Below, piece after piece: positions 22,493 through 32,471 of a stretch of DNA of 35,355 nucleotides. Every line of letters begins with the position of its first letter. The first letter of the stretch is position 1. The DNA is from Metabacillus mangrovi (GTDB lineage: Bacteria; Bacillota; Bacilli; Bacillales; Bacillaceae). A program made the position numbers and the translations under genes. The stretch covers positions 1 through 35,355 of the forward strand of contig NZ_WMIB01000032.1 of the NCBI RefSeq assembly GCF_009711125.1, given 5' to 3'. The notes under the pieces were generated by a model that was not told the DNA's origin, made no database searches, and saw nothing but the letters and a program-made list of their open reading frames with translations.

Positions 22493-24268
22493 TTACTTAA
22501 ACCTAGAGAAAACTAGAGCTACATCAGCACCATTAATTTTTTTACATTGTCCTCCTTCTCTAACATACATTTCATCGCCATACCAACAAGGCTCATCTCC
22601 ACATTCGATTTCCAACATCAAAATCGTTTTCTCTTTATAATTGATTGGGGTCATCATTGATGAAATATTAGATTTTACCCTATCGGGCAGTAGGGAGTTA
22701 TTAATTTTTTCAGTAATGTATGCTAAATACTGATCTAAGCTTACACCTTTCAATACTGCTTCTCTTTCAAGACCCACAACCCCATATTCACCAACTCTTA
22801 TAGCAGTAATTTCATCTAAATCTTCTACTCTTATTGTATGGGCTTCCCGGTCTGTTACTCCAATAAATAGCCATCCTTTTTTCCCTTTTCCTAAGTTCGC
22901 CATTGCAGAAATATTGTGAAGAATTTTTTCAAAACTATTTTCATCAAAGGACCTTACTCTCCCATCAAGCGTGTAAAAACCTTGTTTGAAATCATAGTAA
23001 GGTGGCTCTACTTTTGATAACCTTAAAAAGTTTTCGAAATCAATTGCTAACAATCCTTGGCTTCTAAGAGCTGTGGATGATTGTTTGAAGTAAGTTTGAA
23101 TAAGCCCTATGGTTAAATTAATATTGGAGATTCTATTAGAGATAGAAATACTCTTTGCTGACTTTAACCTAGCGGCAAGTCCATTTAAACTTCCTAAAAT
23201 TTTATCAATATTAAATGGTTCCTTATTTTCAACAATCACTAAATGGTACATTGCCATAAATAGTGTGTAAAAAGGTTCCTTAACAGCATTCCCACTAGCT
23301 TTAGGATTCAATATGTTTTTTAAATAGTTTCTCTCTAAAAATTCATAAGATATTAAACTTTGTATTTTATCTAACACTAGCTTAATATCTTTCGCTAAAT
23401 TTCCCCTACCATAAGTAGCTATGGCTGATTCAATTTCTAATTTCTTTTTATCGTTTTGATAATAATCATCAAAGTTATCCTTACTTGCAGAAAAAGGCTC
23501 TTTCAATGCAATAGATAATATTATGTCAGCAATTAGTTGCTCATCCTCGCTATCCCTTACATGAGAGACCCTTAGTATCCCTTGATTACACCAAAAAGTT
23601 TCATCAGCTGTTACACCATAACCTAGTGCAATATTTTTAGAATCAATGCTTATTTCAGGCATTTCAGTTAAAGATAATACTTCTTTTGACACATCACCTC
23701 GAATTTCAGAGCTAAGTTCTCTAACTAAATCAGAAAAAACAGTAGTCGTACCTGCCTGTCGAACTTCTTGAGGAGATAAATGCTTCCCATTGGAATTAAT
23801 ACGGCCGAATACTTCTATAACTTCTTTTTCTGAACCTTGAAATGTCGATAGAGGTAGTTGATATTCTAAAAATGCAGCACATTTCTTTTGGTCAAGTAAT
23901 TTAATTCCTTCCCCTCTTTCTATTGAAAATATTCCGTCTTTTGCATGTGTATTAGCTGTCGGGTGTTGAGTAACATCGAAATATGCTCCATTAACAGGAA
24001 ATTCATTTTCAATAAAGCTAAATAATGCGTTTAATCTTTGCATACCATCTATTATTTCAAATGTAGTTTGTTCGGAGGCATTGACCCCCTTCTCCGCAAG
24101 TAAAATTAACGGAATTGGATATTGTTGTAGGACGCTATCAATTAATGCTTCCTTTTCGGCCCTTGTCCAGACAAGTTTCCTTTGATATTTCCTATTTACT
24201 AATAAACACTTGTTCCTGTAAAGTTGATATAAATTCATTACACTCATACCACGCGGTGTAATATTCAT
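22493..24268 (-). CDS. DUF262 (GmrS-like) - AlbA_2 (Schlafen-type) fusion protein, probable defence gene
   Basis: A 591-residue protein. The N-terminal third is a DUF262/ParB-like nuclease-type domain: NRKYQRKLVWTRAEKEALID (about 25-44), SVLQQYPIPLILL, then EIIDGMQRLNALFSFI, whose DGMQR (74-78) corresponds to the DGQQR motif of GmrS-type proteins. The middle (about 180-410) is helical and unassigned. The C-terminal part (about 425-591) looks like an AlbA_2 domain of the Schlafen type: YYDFKQGFYTLDG, ISAMANLGKGKKGWLFIGVT, and finally WYGDEMYVREGGQCKKI. DUF262 proteins are known from modified-DNA restriction (GmrSD) and other phage defence. The start ATG has GGGGG in front. The fusion is clear; the job is inferred. 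Confidence 0.75.
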   Translation of the reverse strand: MNITPRGMSVMNLYQLYRNKCLLVNRKYQRKLVWTRAEKEALIDSVLQQYPIPLILLAEKGVNASEQTTFEIIDGMQRLNALFSFIENEFPVNGAYFDVTQHPTANTHAKDGIFSIERGEGIKLLDQKKCAAFLEYQLPLSTFQGSEKEVIEVFGRINSNGKHLSPQEVRQAGTTTVFSDLVRELSSEIRGDVSKEVLSLTEMPEISIDSKNIALGYGVTADETFWCNQGILRVSHVRDSEDEQLIADIILSIALKEPFSASKDNFDDYYQNDKKKLEIESAIATYGRGNLAKDIKLVLDKIQSLISYEFLERNYLKNILNPKASGNAVKEPFYTLFMAMYHLVIVENKEPFNIDKILGSLNGLAARLKSAKSISISNRISNINLTIGLIQTYFKQSSTALRSQGLLAIDFENFLRLSKVEPPYYDFKQGFYTLDGRVRSFDENSFEKILHNISAMANLGKGKKGWLFIGVTDREAHTIRVEDLDEITAIRVGEYGVVGLEREAVLKGVSLDQYLAYITEKINNSLLPDRVKSNISSMMTPINYKEKTILMLEIECGDEPCWYGDEMYVREGGQCKKINGADVALVFSRFK

Positions 24269-24410
24269 AAGAATTAACCCCCTTTTATGAAATATTTACA
24301 AATCCAAATATTATAATATCTTATTATTCTTAAATCGAATACCTTTTTTTAACACAGATGTTATATCCAATAACAATAGACCCTCTCGAGTCATTGGCAT
24401 ATTTTTTTAT

Positions 24411-24713
24411 TGGCCTGTTGCAATGTTGAATCCAACTCCGATTTCTTCGTTTTAAGAAGCTCAATGATAGCAGATGCTTCAATGCCTGCGTTGTGAGCGA
24501 CTTAACATATTGGCTTTTCCAGAGCGTGAAGAAGAATAGTGTTTCCAGTTTTAGCATTCCCTTCTGCTTTAAAAAAAGCTACTTTATTGTGTATACCTTC
24601 ACAAGGGTAATATCACCGCCGATAACATATCTTCTTCTACTGTTGTACGCGGGAGTTCAGGGCGTCTTCGATGCGGAGTTTGCACTCTTACAGTTCTGTT
24701 TCAGAAGCTGCAC
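24411..24713 (-). pseudogene. groEL: Internal fragment of a second groEL gene
   Basis: This stretch aligns over about 300 bases with 25660-25965 of the intact groEL: shared runs include ATTGGCCTGTTGCA, GAATCCAACTCCGATTTCTT, TCAGGGCGTCTTCGATGCGG and CCTGCGTTGTGAGC. Many substitutions and several stops and small indels destroy the frame (for instance AAGCTCAATGATAGC against GCGCTCAACGATAAC). The 5' half of groEL, groES and a CIRCE are absent. It is joined directly to the Uma2 pseudogene at about 24714. Decay suggests an old partial duplication, or a paralogue brought by transfer. Confidence 0.85.
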
Positions 24714-25283
24714 CTATCTATTTCCAGTTCAGTAAAACGATTAACCTTTATCGAATCACCCTTAGTTTAGACTCCTTGAAATTTGTACTACCCGCTAATT
24801 AAAGCGTATAGTTCTACAGATTCGTTAACCGGATCAACGAGCCTTTACTCTTTTAATCCCGCTTTTTCATAAAGCTGAAATTTCTTCCATCGATCCAGCT
24901 TTACAGAAGCTGGTAAGAGAATTCCAATAATTATATCAGGTGCTTCATTGCACCCCTTGTCATCGAGCTTTTTCCGATCACAAACAATGGATAAATCAGG
25001 CTGGCCAACGTTCATTATCTCATCGTCCTGTTTGTTTTCTACCGTAAAAGCGCACATCGAATGGCGCGAAAAACACTTCACATTCTTTATCCCGCAGGAA
25101 AATAGAAAAAGCGGTTGAGAGCTCACGGAGAACCTGCTGATGCCTGCGTGAAGGAGCAGGAGACATATTGAAAATTTCCCCATCAATTAGCTGGAACCTT
25201 TCTCCTTCATCCCATGTTAAGTAATCGGCATACGAATATTTCTTACTTTCATCAGGAATAGACATACCATCATCCCTTTCCAC
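24714..25283 (-). pseudogene. Broken second copy of the Uma2 gene
   Basis: This is a copy of the Uma2 gene at 5717-6286, similar along almost its whole length. It begins with ATG (the intact gene has GTG) and shares MSIPDESKKYSYADYLTWDE and SPAPSRRHQQVLRELSTAFS. Two lesions are visible. A frameshift near 25040 falls where the intact gene reads LLGENKQDEEIM. A nonsense change lies at the position of EEYWLVDP, where KAGLKE is followed by TAA. The 3' end runs to the junction with the groEL fragment. Confidence 0.85.
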
Positions 25284-25409
25284 TTACATTACCAATATTT
25301 TAGTATAATCTCTTTTCATAATAAGTTTGACCAAGGGCTTATTTCCTATGTCCATCTGTTGAAATTTACTTATCTTACAAAAAAATATGCATTATTCCTA
25401 TTCGTAAAA

Positions 25410-25443
25410 AAAAACGCGAAACCTCAAAAGGTTTCGCGTTTTT
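25410..25443 (-). terminator. Terminator of groES-groEL
   Basis: A perfect 15-bp stem AAAAACGCGAAACCT / AGGTTTCGCGTTTTT with a CAAA loop, 17 bases beyond the groEL stop, is followed by a thymine run on the minus strand. Confidence 0.9.
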
Positions 25444-25460
25444 CCAAGCAGATGATGTGA

Positions 25461-27131
<1,671 letters not shown>

Positions 27132-27148
27132 TTATTTTCCGAAAGGGA

Positions 27149-27433
27149 TTAGCCTACGATTGCTAAGATATCGCTCTCGCGAAGGATCAGGTATTCATTG
27201 CCTTCGTATTTAACTTCAGTTCCGGCGTATTTAGAGAAGATGATGCGGTCGCCTTCTGCAACTTCAAGCGCTACTTTTTCGCCATTATCAAGAACGCGTC
27301 CTGTACCAGCCGCTACAACTTTGCCTTCCTGCGGCTTTTCTTTCGCAGAATCAGGCAGCACGATGCCGCTTGCTGTTTTTTCCTCAGACTCAACCAATTC
27401 AATAATTACACGATCACCTAGTGGCTTTAACAA
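27149..27433 (-). CDS. groES: Co-chaperonin GroES (Hsp10)
   Basis: A 94-residue co-chaperonin; seven copies cap the GroEL ring. The sequence from [20 protein letters not shown] through the mobile loop ([20 protein letters not shown]) to the end [16 protein letters not shown] is full length. The start is TTG at 27433 (TTG TTA AAG CCA), behind GAGGAGGGTG. A longer frame from an ATG 18 bases upstream would add MRRVFH encoded by the ribosome binding site itself and is rejected. The operon promoter and CIRCE lie just upstream. Confidence 0.97.
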   Translation of the reverse strand: MLKPLGDRVIIELVESEEKTASGIVLPDSAKEKPQEGKVVAAGTGRVLDNGEKVALEVAEGDRIIFSKYAGTEVKYEGNEYLILRESDILAIVG

Positions 27434-27472
27434 GTGAAACACCCTCCTCATATTGATATGTAAATGGATTTA

Positions 27473-27499
27473 TTAGCACTCGTTAATCATGAGTGCTAA
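27473..27499. promoter_or_regulatory. CIRCE operator (HrcA binding site)
   Basis: A perfect TTAGCACTC - 9 bases - GAGTGCTAA inverted repeat lies between the groESL promoter and groES. In Firmicutes HrcA binds it and represses groESL until heat or unfolded protein titrates GroEL. Confidence 0.97.
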
Positions 27500-27512
27500 C
27501 ACACAAGTCTAT

Positions 27513-27539
27513 ATTATATAAACTTTTTCCGAATTTCAA
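27513..27539 (-). promoter_or_regulatory. SigA-type promoter of groES-groEL
   Basis: On the minus strand TTGAAA (27534-27539) is followed by TATAAT (27513-27518) at 15 bases, or by the overlapping TAATAT at 17 bases. CIRCE follows directly downstream. Confidence 0.75.
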
Positions 27540-27705
27540 GTGATAACTACAGAATTTTTCTTCGACGAAATTCAACATTTGTAAACACTTGCAATGCGTG
27601 GTTTTCCTGCAGATATGATACAATGACGGGAGGTACCCGAATGTATCATTTCCTGTCCCCCTGAATACGATAAGGGGAGTGCAGCGGCATAAAGGAGCAT
27701 TGCGT

Positions 27706-28422
27706 GTGAAGAAACATTATTGGTTTATCCTGCTTACATATGTGCTGGTGCTGTTCTCGGCGCCTGCTGGAATTCCGCTGCTTAAATGGCTCGGGGTGGA
27801 CCCGGGGCAGATCTTCGGCATCTGGAATATTATCGCCTTTTCGATTGGGCTTATCATCATCCTCTTCCTTCTGCGGAAAGACCGCGGAGAGAACGATCTA
27901 AGAGGAGAACCCGCTTCCCCTGCTTCATCAGCCGGCTGGGCGTTCGGCGGAATTTTTCTCGCCTTTTTTGCGCAGATTATAGCGGCAAACATCGAAACCC
28001 AGCTGCTCGGCATACCGGCCGGTTCTGAAAATACACAGCAGATCATGGAGATCGTCAAATCCACTCCGCTGATGATTTTTGTCGTTTCCATCGCCGGTCC
28101 GATTTTAGAGGAAATTGTTTTCCGGAAGATTCTTTTCGGTACGATCTATAAGAAAACCAACTTTATTCTGGCCGCTGTCATCAGCTCTGTCATCTTTGCT
28201 GTCGTACACGGAGATCCGGCACACATCCTGCTTTACAGTGCAATGGGCTTCACGTTCGCCTTCCTGTATGTCAAAACAAAGCGAATCATTGTCACGATCA
28301 TCGCCCATCTTTCAATGAACACGTTCGTGGTCATCATCCAGTACGTGTTTGCAGATGATATACAGAAAATGCTGGAGGAAGCGGAAAAATTGCAAAGCAT
28401 CATTGGAGGAATCTCTTTATGA
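27706..28422 (+). CDS. ydiL: CPBP family intramembrane protease-like protein YdiL
   Basis: A 238-residue membrane protein with about seven helices. CPBP motifs: PILEEIVFRKILFG (EExxxR), VIFAVVHGDPAH (FxxxH) and IIAHLSMNTFV (HxxxN). These are the intramembrane active-site residues of the CAAX-protease-like family. In B. subtilis, ydiL lies in this same place next to groES with opposite direction, which supports the symbol. The start is GTG at 27706 with AAAGGAG before it; an ATG at 27679 has no site. The stop overlaps the ydiK start as ATGA. Confidence 0.88.
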   Translation: MKKHYWFILLTYVLVLFSAPAGIPLLKWLGVDPGQIFGIWNIIAFSIGLIIILFLLRKDRGENDLRGEPASPASSAGWAFGGIFLAFFAQIIAANIETQLLGIPAGSENTQQIMEIVKSTPLMIFVVSIAGPILEEIVFRKILFGTIYKKTNFILAAVISSVIFAVVHGDPAHILLYSAMGFTFAFLYVKTKRIIVTIIAHLSMNTFVVIIQYVFADDIQKMLEEAEKLQSIIGGISL

Positions 28423-28619
28423 AAGCTCGTCCCGGCACCCTTGCCGTCTTTTATCTAGCTATGGGAGCGCTCTTTACATCCCTTGCCATCAACAGCAGCT
28501 CAGACGGGATGTGGAACTTCCTCACCGTCGTCATGATGGTGATCGCGACGTTTGATTTCGCTGTGGCGATCCGGATGTTCCGGTTCAGCCTCAAGCAAAG
28601 AAGCGCTCAGAAAAAATAA
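28419..28619 (+). CDS. ydiK: Small membrane protein YdiK
   Basis: A 66-residue protein with two membrane helices (about residues 7-24 and 31-53) and a basic end (RFSLKQRSAQKK). It matches in size, layout and position the YdiK (DUF4305) protein of B. subtilis, which also lies between ydiL and tatC. The function is unknown. The start overlaps the ydiL stop by four bases, and GGAGGAATCTCTTT lies before it. A terminator follows directly. Confidence 0.85.
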   Translation: MKARPGTLAVFYLAMGALFTSLAINSSSDGMWNFLTVVMMVIATFDFAVAIRMFRFSLKQRSAQKK

Positions 28620-28644
28620 CCTGTCATCGGCAGGTTATTTTTAT
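28616..28644. terminator. Bidirectional terminator between ydiK and tatC
   Basis: ATAACCTG / CAGGTTAT with a 7-base loop is flanked by thymine runs on both strands and overlaps both stop codons. Confidence 0.85.
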
Positions 28645-29399
28645 TTGGCCACCACGTCCTTCGCCTCTTCCTCCATTTGAATCTGCTGTGATTTCCGGTA
28701 CGCTCTCCGGGAGACAAGAATGCTGATTTCGTAAAGGATGATAAGGGGCAGAAGAACAATGACCTGCGAAATGATATCAGGCGGTGTGATCAGACCGGCT
28801 GTGACAAGCAAGGCAAAATAGGCGTACTTCCTGACCTTCCCTAAAAATGAAGGGGTCACGATTCCGAGCCTTGTCAGGAACATGATCACGACCGGAAGCT
28901 GAAACAGCAGCCCGAACGGAAGGGTGATCTCAATCAGAAACTGAAAATATTCATTGATGCCGATCACCTGGCTGATGTTCAGGTCCGACGATAGATCGGT
29001 CATAAACCGAATGACGTACGGGAACAGGACAAAATATGAAAAAGCGACGCCTGCGAGAAACAGCAGCACACTGATTGGAATGTAGCTTAAGGTTGCATTG
29101 CGCTCCTTTTCATACAGCCCCGGGCTGATAAACGACCAGAGCTGGAAGAGGATCAGCGGGGAGATGAGGACAAACGCAATAATGAACGCAAATTTCATGT
29201 ACAGAAACAAAGGGTCTGAAATTCTGAATGCGTTCAGGGTCAAGTCCTTCGCCTCTTCAGTTTGCTGGAGAAAGAGGATCAGCGGTTTCGCCAGAAAAAA
29301 GCCGGCTGCAAGGGCGAATACGAAAAAGACTGCCGTCACAAGGATCCGCTTCCTCAGCTCCTCAATATGTTCATACACCGACATTTCCTGCTCATTCAT
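28641..29399 (-). CDS. tatC: Twin-arginine translocase subunit TatC
   Basis: A 252-residue protein with six membrane helices. It is the receptor of the Tat system, which exports folded proteins with an RR signal peptide. Seen: the N-terminal SVYEHIEELRKRILVTAVFF with the conserved HxxELRxR, the glutamate/proline-rich loop FISPGLYEKERNATL, and the last helices with VTAGLITPPDIISQVIVLLP. The ATG at 29399 is chosen (MNEQEMSVYEH): AAAAGGATGGATGG precedes it, whereas the ATG at 29411 has no room for a site. It is 16 bases from rex. No tatA gene stands between rex and tatC, where B. subtilis has tatAy. Confidence 0.95.
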   Translation of the reverse strand: MNEQEMSVYEHIEELRKRILVTAVFFVFALAAGFFLAKPLILFLQQTEEAKDLTLNAFRISDPLFLYMKFAFIIAFVLISPLILFQLWSFISPGLYEKERNATLSYIPISVLLFLAGVAFSYFVLFPYVIRFMTDLSSDLNISQVIGINEYFQFLIEITLPFGLLFQLPVVIMFLTRLGIVTPSFLGKVRKYAYFALLVTAGLITPPDIISQVIVLLPLIILYEISILVSRRAYRKSQQIQMEEEAKDVVAK

Positions 29400-29415
29400 G
29401 GGACCATCCATCCTT

Positions 29416-30063
29416 TTACACAGATGTCTCGCTCGGATAATGCTTTAAGAAGTAAACAAGTGACTGAAGTTCGACAGCCAGATCAATATGATGGATCCGG
29501 ATGGAGTCCGGTACGTTCAGCCTCGCAGGGGTAAAATTCAGGATCCCCTTCACTCCGATTTCGATCAGACGGTCGGTGATGGCCTGGGCGGCCGGTGCCG
29601 GCACAGTCAGGATAGCGACAGGCGCTCCATCCGGAAGCTGCTCCTCGAGCTCATCCAGATGATAGATCGGCACTTCCCCGATTTTCGTTCCAACCTTTTC
29701 CTCAGCTACATCAAATGCTGCAAAGATCTCCGTGTTATTATTTTTCGAGAAATTATAGTGCAAAAATGCGGTGCCAAGATTTCCTACACCGATTAGTACA
29801 ACCTTGGTCAATTCATCCTGATCGAGCGTTTTCCGGAAAAAGGACAGCAGGTAGTTCACATTGTAGCCGTAGCCTTTTTTTCCAAGGGCCCCGAAGTAGG
29901 AAAAATCCCTGCGGATCGTAGCTGAATCCACTTTCACAGCATCACTCAGTTCAGCAGAAGACACCCGCTGCTTTCCTGAAGAATGAAGGTTTTTTAAGAA
30001 TCGATAATATAAAGGCAGCCGTTTTGCGGTTGCTTGCGGTATTTTGGATTGATCAATATTCAT
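29416..30063 (-). CDS. rex: Redox-sensing transcriptional repressor Rex
   Basis: A 215-residue repressor that senses the NADH/NAD+ ratio and controls fermentation and respiration genes. The N-terminal winged helix (about 1-80) includes [18 protein letters not shown] and [20 protein letters not shown], the usual DNA-reading helix. The Rossmann part has GVGNLG (92-97) and IFAAFDV, then [20 protein letters not shown] and [13 protein letters not shown]. It is full length. The ATG follows GAGGG. It is co-directional with tatC and divergent from the ABC-F gene. I see no clear Rex operator (TTGTGAA-type palindrome) in front. Confidence 0.97.
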   Translation of the reverse strand: MNIDQSKIPQATAKRLPLYYRFLKNLHSSGKQRVSSAELSDAVKVDSATIRRDFSYFGALGKKGYGYNVNYLLSFFRKTLDQDELTKVVLIGVGNLGTAFLHYNFSKNNNTEIFAAFDVAEEKVGTKIGEVPIYHLDELEEQLPDGAPVAILTVPAPAAQAITDRLIEIGVKGILNFTPARLNVPDSIRIHHIDLAVELQSLVYFLKHYPSETSV

Positions 30064-30120
30064 TTTGGTTCCCTCACATTCCTTGATGCAAATCGGTCTG
30101 TTTTTATCTAGTTAGCGCTT

Positions 30121-30153
30121 CCATTTTTCTCTCCTGCATGTGGAGAAAAATGG
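30121..30153. repeat. Inverted repeat between rex and the ABC-F gene
   Basis: CCATTTTTCTC (30121-30131) and GAGAAAAATGG (30143-30153) form an 11-bp perfect stem about 60 bases upstream of rex. It is either a transcription-factor site or a leader hairpin. The sequence does not decide. Confidence 0.4.
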
Positions 30154-30291
30154 GGATTACGCTATATAACCAAACTATACACTATTTCGGCTGGATTGTC
30201 TGTCCGCATATACTTTGCCGGAGCACGCCTCCCGGTTGCCGGCGTGTCCTACTTAAGCTACACTGAAACTAGTATACATGAGGTGAAAACA

Positions 30292-32217
30292 ATGATTCTA
30301 CTACAAGTTCAGCAGCTCACGAAATCTTTTGGAGCTGAACCGATATTATCCAATATAAAGCTTGAGGTTCAATCGAGGGACCGCATTGCACTAGTTGGCC
30401 GTAACGGAGCCGGCAAATCCACACTCCTTAAAATCATTTCCGGCCAAATGTCGCATGATTCCGGGGAAATCATCAAGCCAAAAGACCTTACAATCGGGTA
30501 TCTCGCTCAAAATACCGGCCTCGAATCAGAGCGGTCCATTTGGGATGAAATGCTGACGGTCTTTGAGGAATTCCAGCGGATGGAGAAAAAAATGCGCGGG
30601 ATGGAAACGGATATGGCGGAAGTCGATCCCAGCAGCCCTCAATTCTCACAGATTATGAAAGAGTATGACCTGCTTCAGACCGCATTCAAGGAGCAGGGCG
30701 GCTACCAATATGAAGCCGATATCCGTTCGATCCTTCACGGACTCGGGTTCGGAGATTTTGATCAAGCTACGTCCATCGCTTCATTAAGCGGGGGCCAGAA
30801 GACGAGGCTCGCATTGGGCAAGCTTCTCCTGACGACGCCCCAGCTGCTGATTCTCGATGAGCCGACAAACCATCTGGACATCGCGACGCTCTCCTGGCTC
30901 GAGCAGTATCTGCAGGGCTATAAAGGTGCTGTCCTGATCGTCTCGCATGACCGTTACTTCCTTGATAAGGTTGTGAATCAGGTTTATGAGATTTCACGGC
31001 TGCATTCTTCTAAATTTATCGGAAATTACAGCAGCTACCTGCAGCAAAAGGCCGAGAACTACGAACGCGATATGAAAGCGTACGAAAAGCAGCAGGATGA
31101 AGCAGCAAAACTGCGCGATTTCGTCCAGCGCAACCTTGCCCGTGCTTCGACGACAAAGCGCGCCCAGAGCCGCCGGAAGCAGCTCGAGAAGATGGACATG
31201 CTGGACAGGCCGCTCGGAGATGAAAAATCCGCTGTGTTCCGTTTTGACATCGAAAAGCAAAGCGGCAACGATGTACTGAAGGTGGACAGCCTCTCCGTTT
31301 CCTATGACGGGAAGAAGCCTACGATCTCTAATGTAAGCTTCTCAGCAGAGCGCGGCGACAGCATCGCGCTTGTCGGTCCAAACGGGATTGGAAAATCCAC
31401 ACTCCTTAAGACGATCGTCGGCAAACTGAAAGCCATCGAGGGAGACATCCGCTACGGCTCTTCTGTGAAAATCAGCTATTACGACCAGGAGCAGGCTGAG
31501 CTGACTTCCAATAAACGGGTCTTGAATGAGCTGTGGGATGAATACCCGCTGAAGCCGGAAAAAGAGATCCGGACGGTGCTCGGAAACTTCCTTTTCTCCG
31601 GAGATGACGTGCTCAAACCGGTATCCGCTTTAAGCGGCGGCGAAAAAGCACGGCTTGCACTCGCTAAGCTGATGCTTGAGAAAGGGAATCTCCTGATTCT
31701 GGACGAGCCGACGAACCACCTGGACCTCGACAGCAAAGAAGTCCTGGAAAATGCTCTCGTGGACTATCCCGGCACCATCCTGTTCGTCTCCCATGACCGG
31801 TACTTTATCAACCGCATCGCCACGAAGGTGTGCGAGCTGTCTAAGGAAGGCGTCGACCTGTATTTAGGTGATTATGATTACCACCTGCAGAAAAAACAGG
31901 AGCAGGAAGAACTCGCAGAACTTGAAAAACAGGAGAAAACGGCTGCCTCCCCTGTGCAGACCGAAAAGGAAACAAAGTTATCCTATCAGCAGGAAAAAGA
32001 ACTGAAAAAGCTTGAGCGCCAGCGCCAGCGGCGGATCGAAGAGATCGAGAACGAGATTTTTCAGATTGAAGAGAAAATCGAAGAAAATGAAGGACTTCTG
32101 GCAGACCCGGACATTTACCAAGATCACGAAAAGCTTCAGTCCATCAGTTTGGAGAACGAGGGATACCGTGCCTCCGTTGCTGAGCTGATGGATGAATGGG
32201 AAGAATTGCAGGTTTAG
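30292..32217 (+). CDS. ydiF: ABC-F family ATPase (YdiF)
   Basis: A 641-residue soluble protein with two ABC domains and no membrane part. First domain: Walker A GRNGAGKST, signature LSGGQKTRLALG, Walker B LLILDEPTNHLDI. Second: GPNGIGKST, LSGGEKARLALAKLM, LLILDEPTNHLDLDS. The linker between (about 245-320) is the charged helix pair that reaches into the ribosome in this family. A C-terminal coiled coil (KELKKLERQRQRRIEEIENE onward) follows. ABC-F proteins act on the ribosome as translation factors or in antibiotic protection. The position matches ydiF of B. subtilis. The start ATG has GAGGTGAAAACA before it; an ATG at 30196 is rejected. Confidence 0.93.
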   Translation: MILLQVQQLTKSFGAEPILSNIKLEVQSRDRIALVGRNGAGKSTLLKIISGQMSHDSGEIIKPKDLTIGYLAQNTGLESERSIWDEMLTVFEEFQRMEKKMRGMETDMAEVDPSSPQFSQIMKEYDLLQTAFKEQGGYQYEADIRSILHGLGFGDFDQATSIASLSGGQKTRLALGKLLLTTPQLLILDEPTNHLDIATLSWLEQYLQGYKGAVLIVSHDRYFLDKVVNQVYEISRLHSSKFIGNYSSYLQQKAENYERDMKAYEKQQDEAAKLRDFVQRNLARASTTKRAQSRRKQLEKMDMLDRPLGDEKSAVFRFDIEKQSGNDVLKVDSLSVSYDGKKPTISNVSFSAERGDSIALVGPNGIGKSTLLKTIVGKLKAIEGDIRYGSSVKISYYDQEQAELTSNKRVLNELWDEYPLKPEKEIRTVLGNFLFSGDDVLKPVSALSGGEKARLALAKLMLEKGNLLILDEPTNHLDLDSKEVLENALVDYPGTILFVSHDRYFINRIATKVCELSKEGVDLYLGDYDYHLQKKQEQEELAELEKQEKTAASPVQTEKETKLSYQQEKELKKLERQRQRRIEEIENEIFQIEEKIEENEGLLADPDIYQDHEKLQSISLENEGYRASVAELMDEWEELQV

Positions 32218-32220
32218 AAG

Positions 32221-32246
32221 GCAGCTGTTTTCAGCTGCTTTTTTTA
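32221..32246 (+). terminator. Terminator of ydiF
   Basis: GCAGCTG-TTTT-CAGCTGC followed by seven thymines, directly behind the stop. Confidence 0.9.
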
Positions 32247-32262
32247 TTTGAGTGTTTTTATT

Positions 32263-32433
32263 TTATCCACAGGGATTATTGTGGATTATCAAGCATTAAA
32301 ACATTTTATCCACAATATCCACAGATATCGATCTGTTTATCCACATTATCAACACCCGATAAACCTTTTGTTCATCACGTTTTTTCCGCATGCGGGATAA
32401 TGTTGATAACACTGTGGATAACGTTGTGCATAA
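32263..32433. promoter_or_regulatory. DnaA-box cluster
   Basis: Four perfect DnaA boxes TTATCCACA occur within 171 bases: 32263, 32306 and 32337 on the plus strand and 32413-32421 on the minus strand. Five more positions differ by one base (32280, 32315, 32346, 32401, 32425). Nothing here is coding. Such clusters away from oriC are known to bind DnaA and influence initiation timing in Bacillus; I recall one near gcp (tsaD) in B. subtilis. The density makes chance unlikely. Confidence 0.85.
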
Positions 32434-32437
32434 AAAA

Positions 32438-32469
32438 ATCCCGGACTCTGTTTATCCAGGTCCGGGATT
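32438..32469 (-). terminator. Terminator of the tsaE-tsaB-rimI-tsaD operon
   Basis: AATCCCGGAC pairs with GTCCGGGATT around a 12-base loop, followed on the minus strand by a thymine run, three bases beyond the tsaD stop. Confidence 0.85.
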
Positions 32470-32471
32470 CC

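Noticed and set aside
30064-30291. A Rex operator between rex and ydiF
   Set aside because: There is no TTGTGAA...TTCACAA palindrome; the inverted repeat at 30121 has a different sequence.
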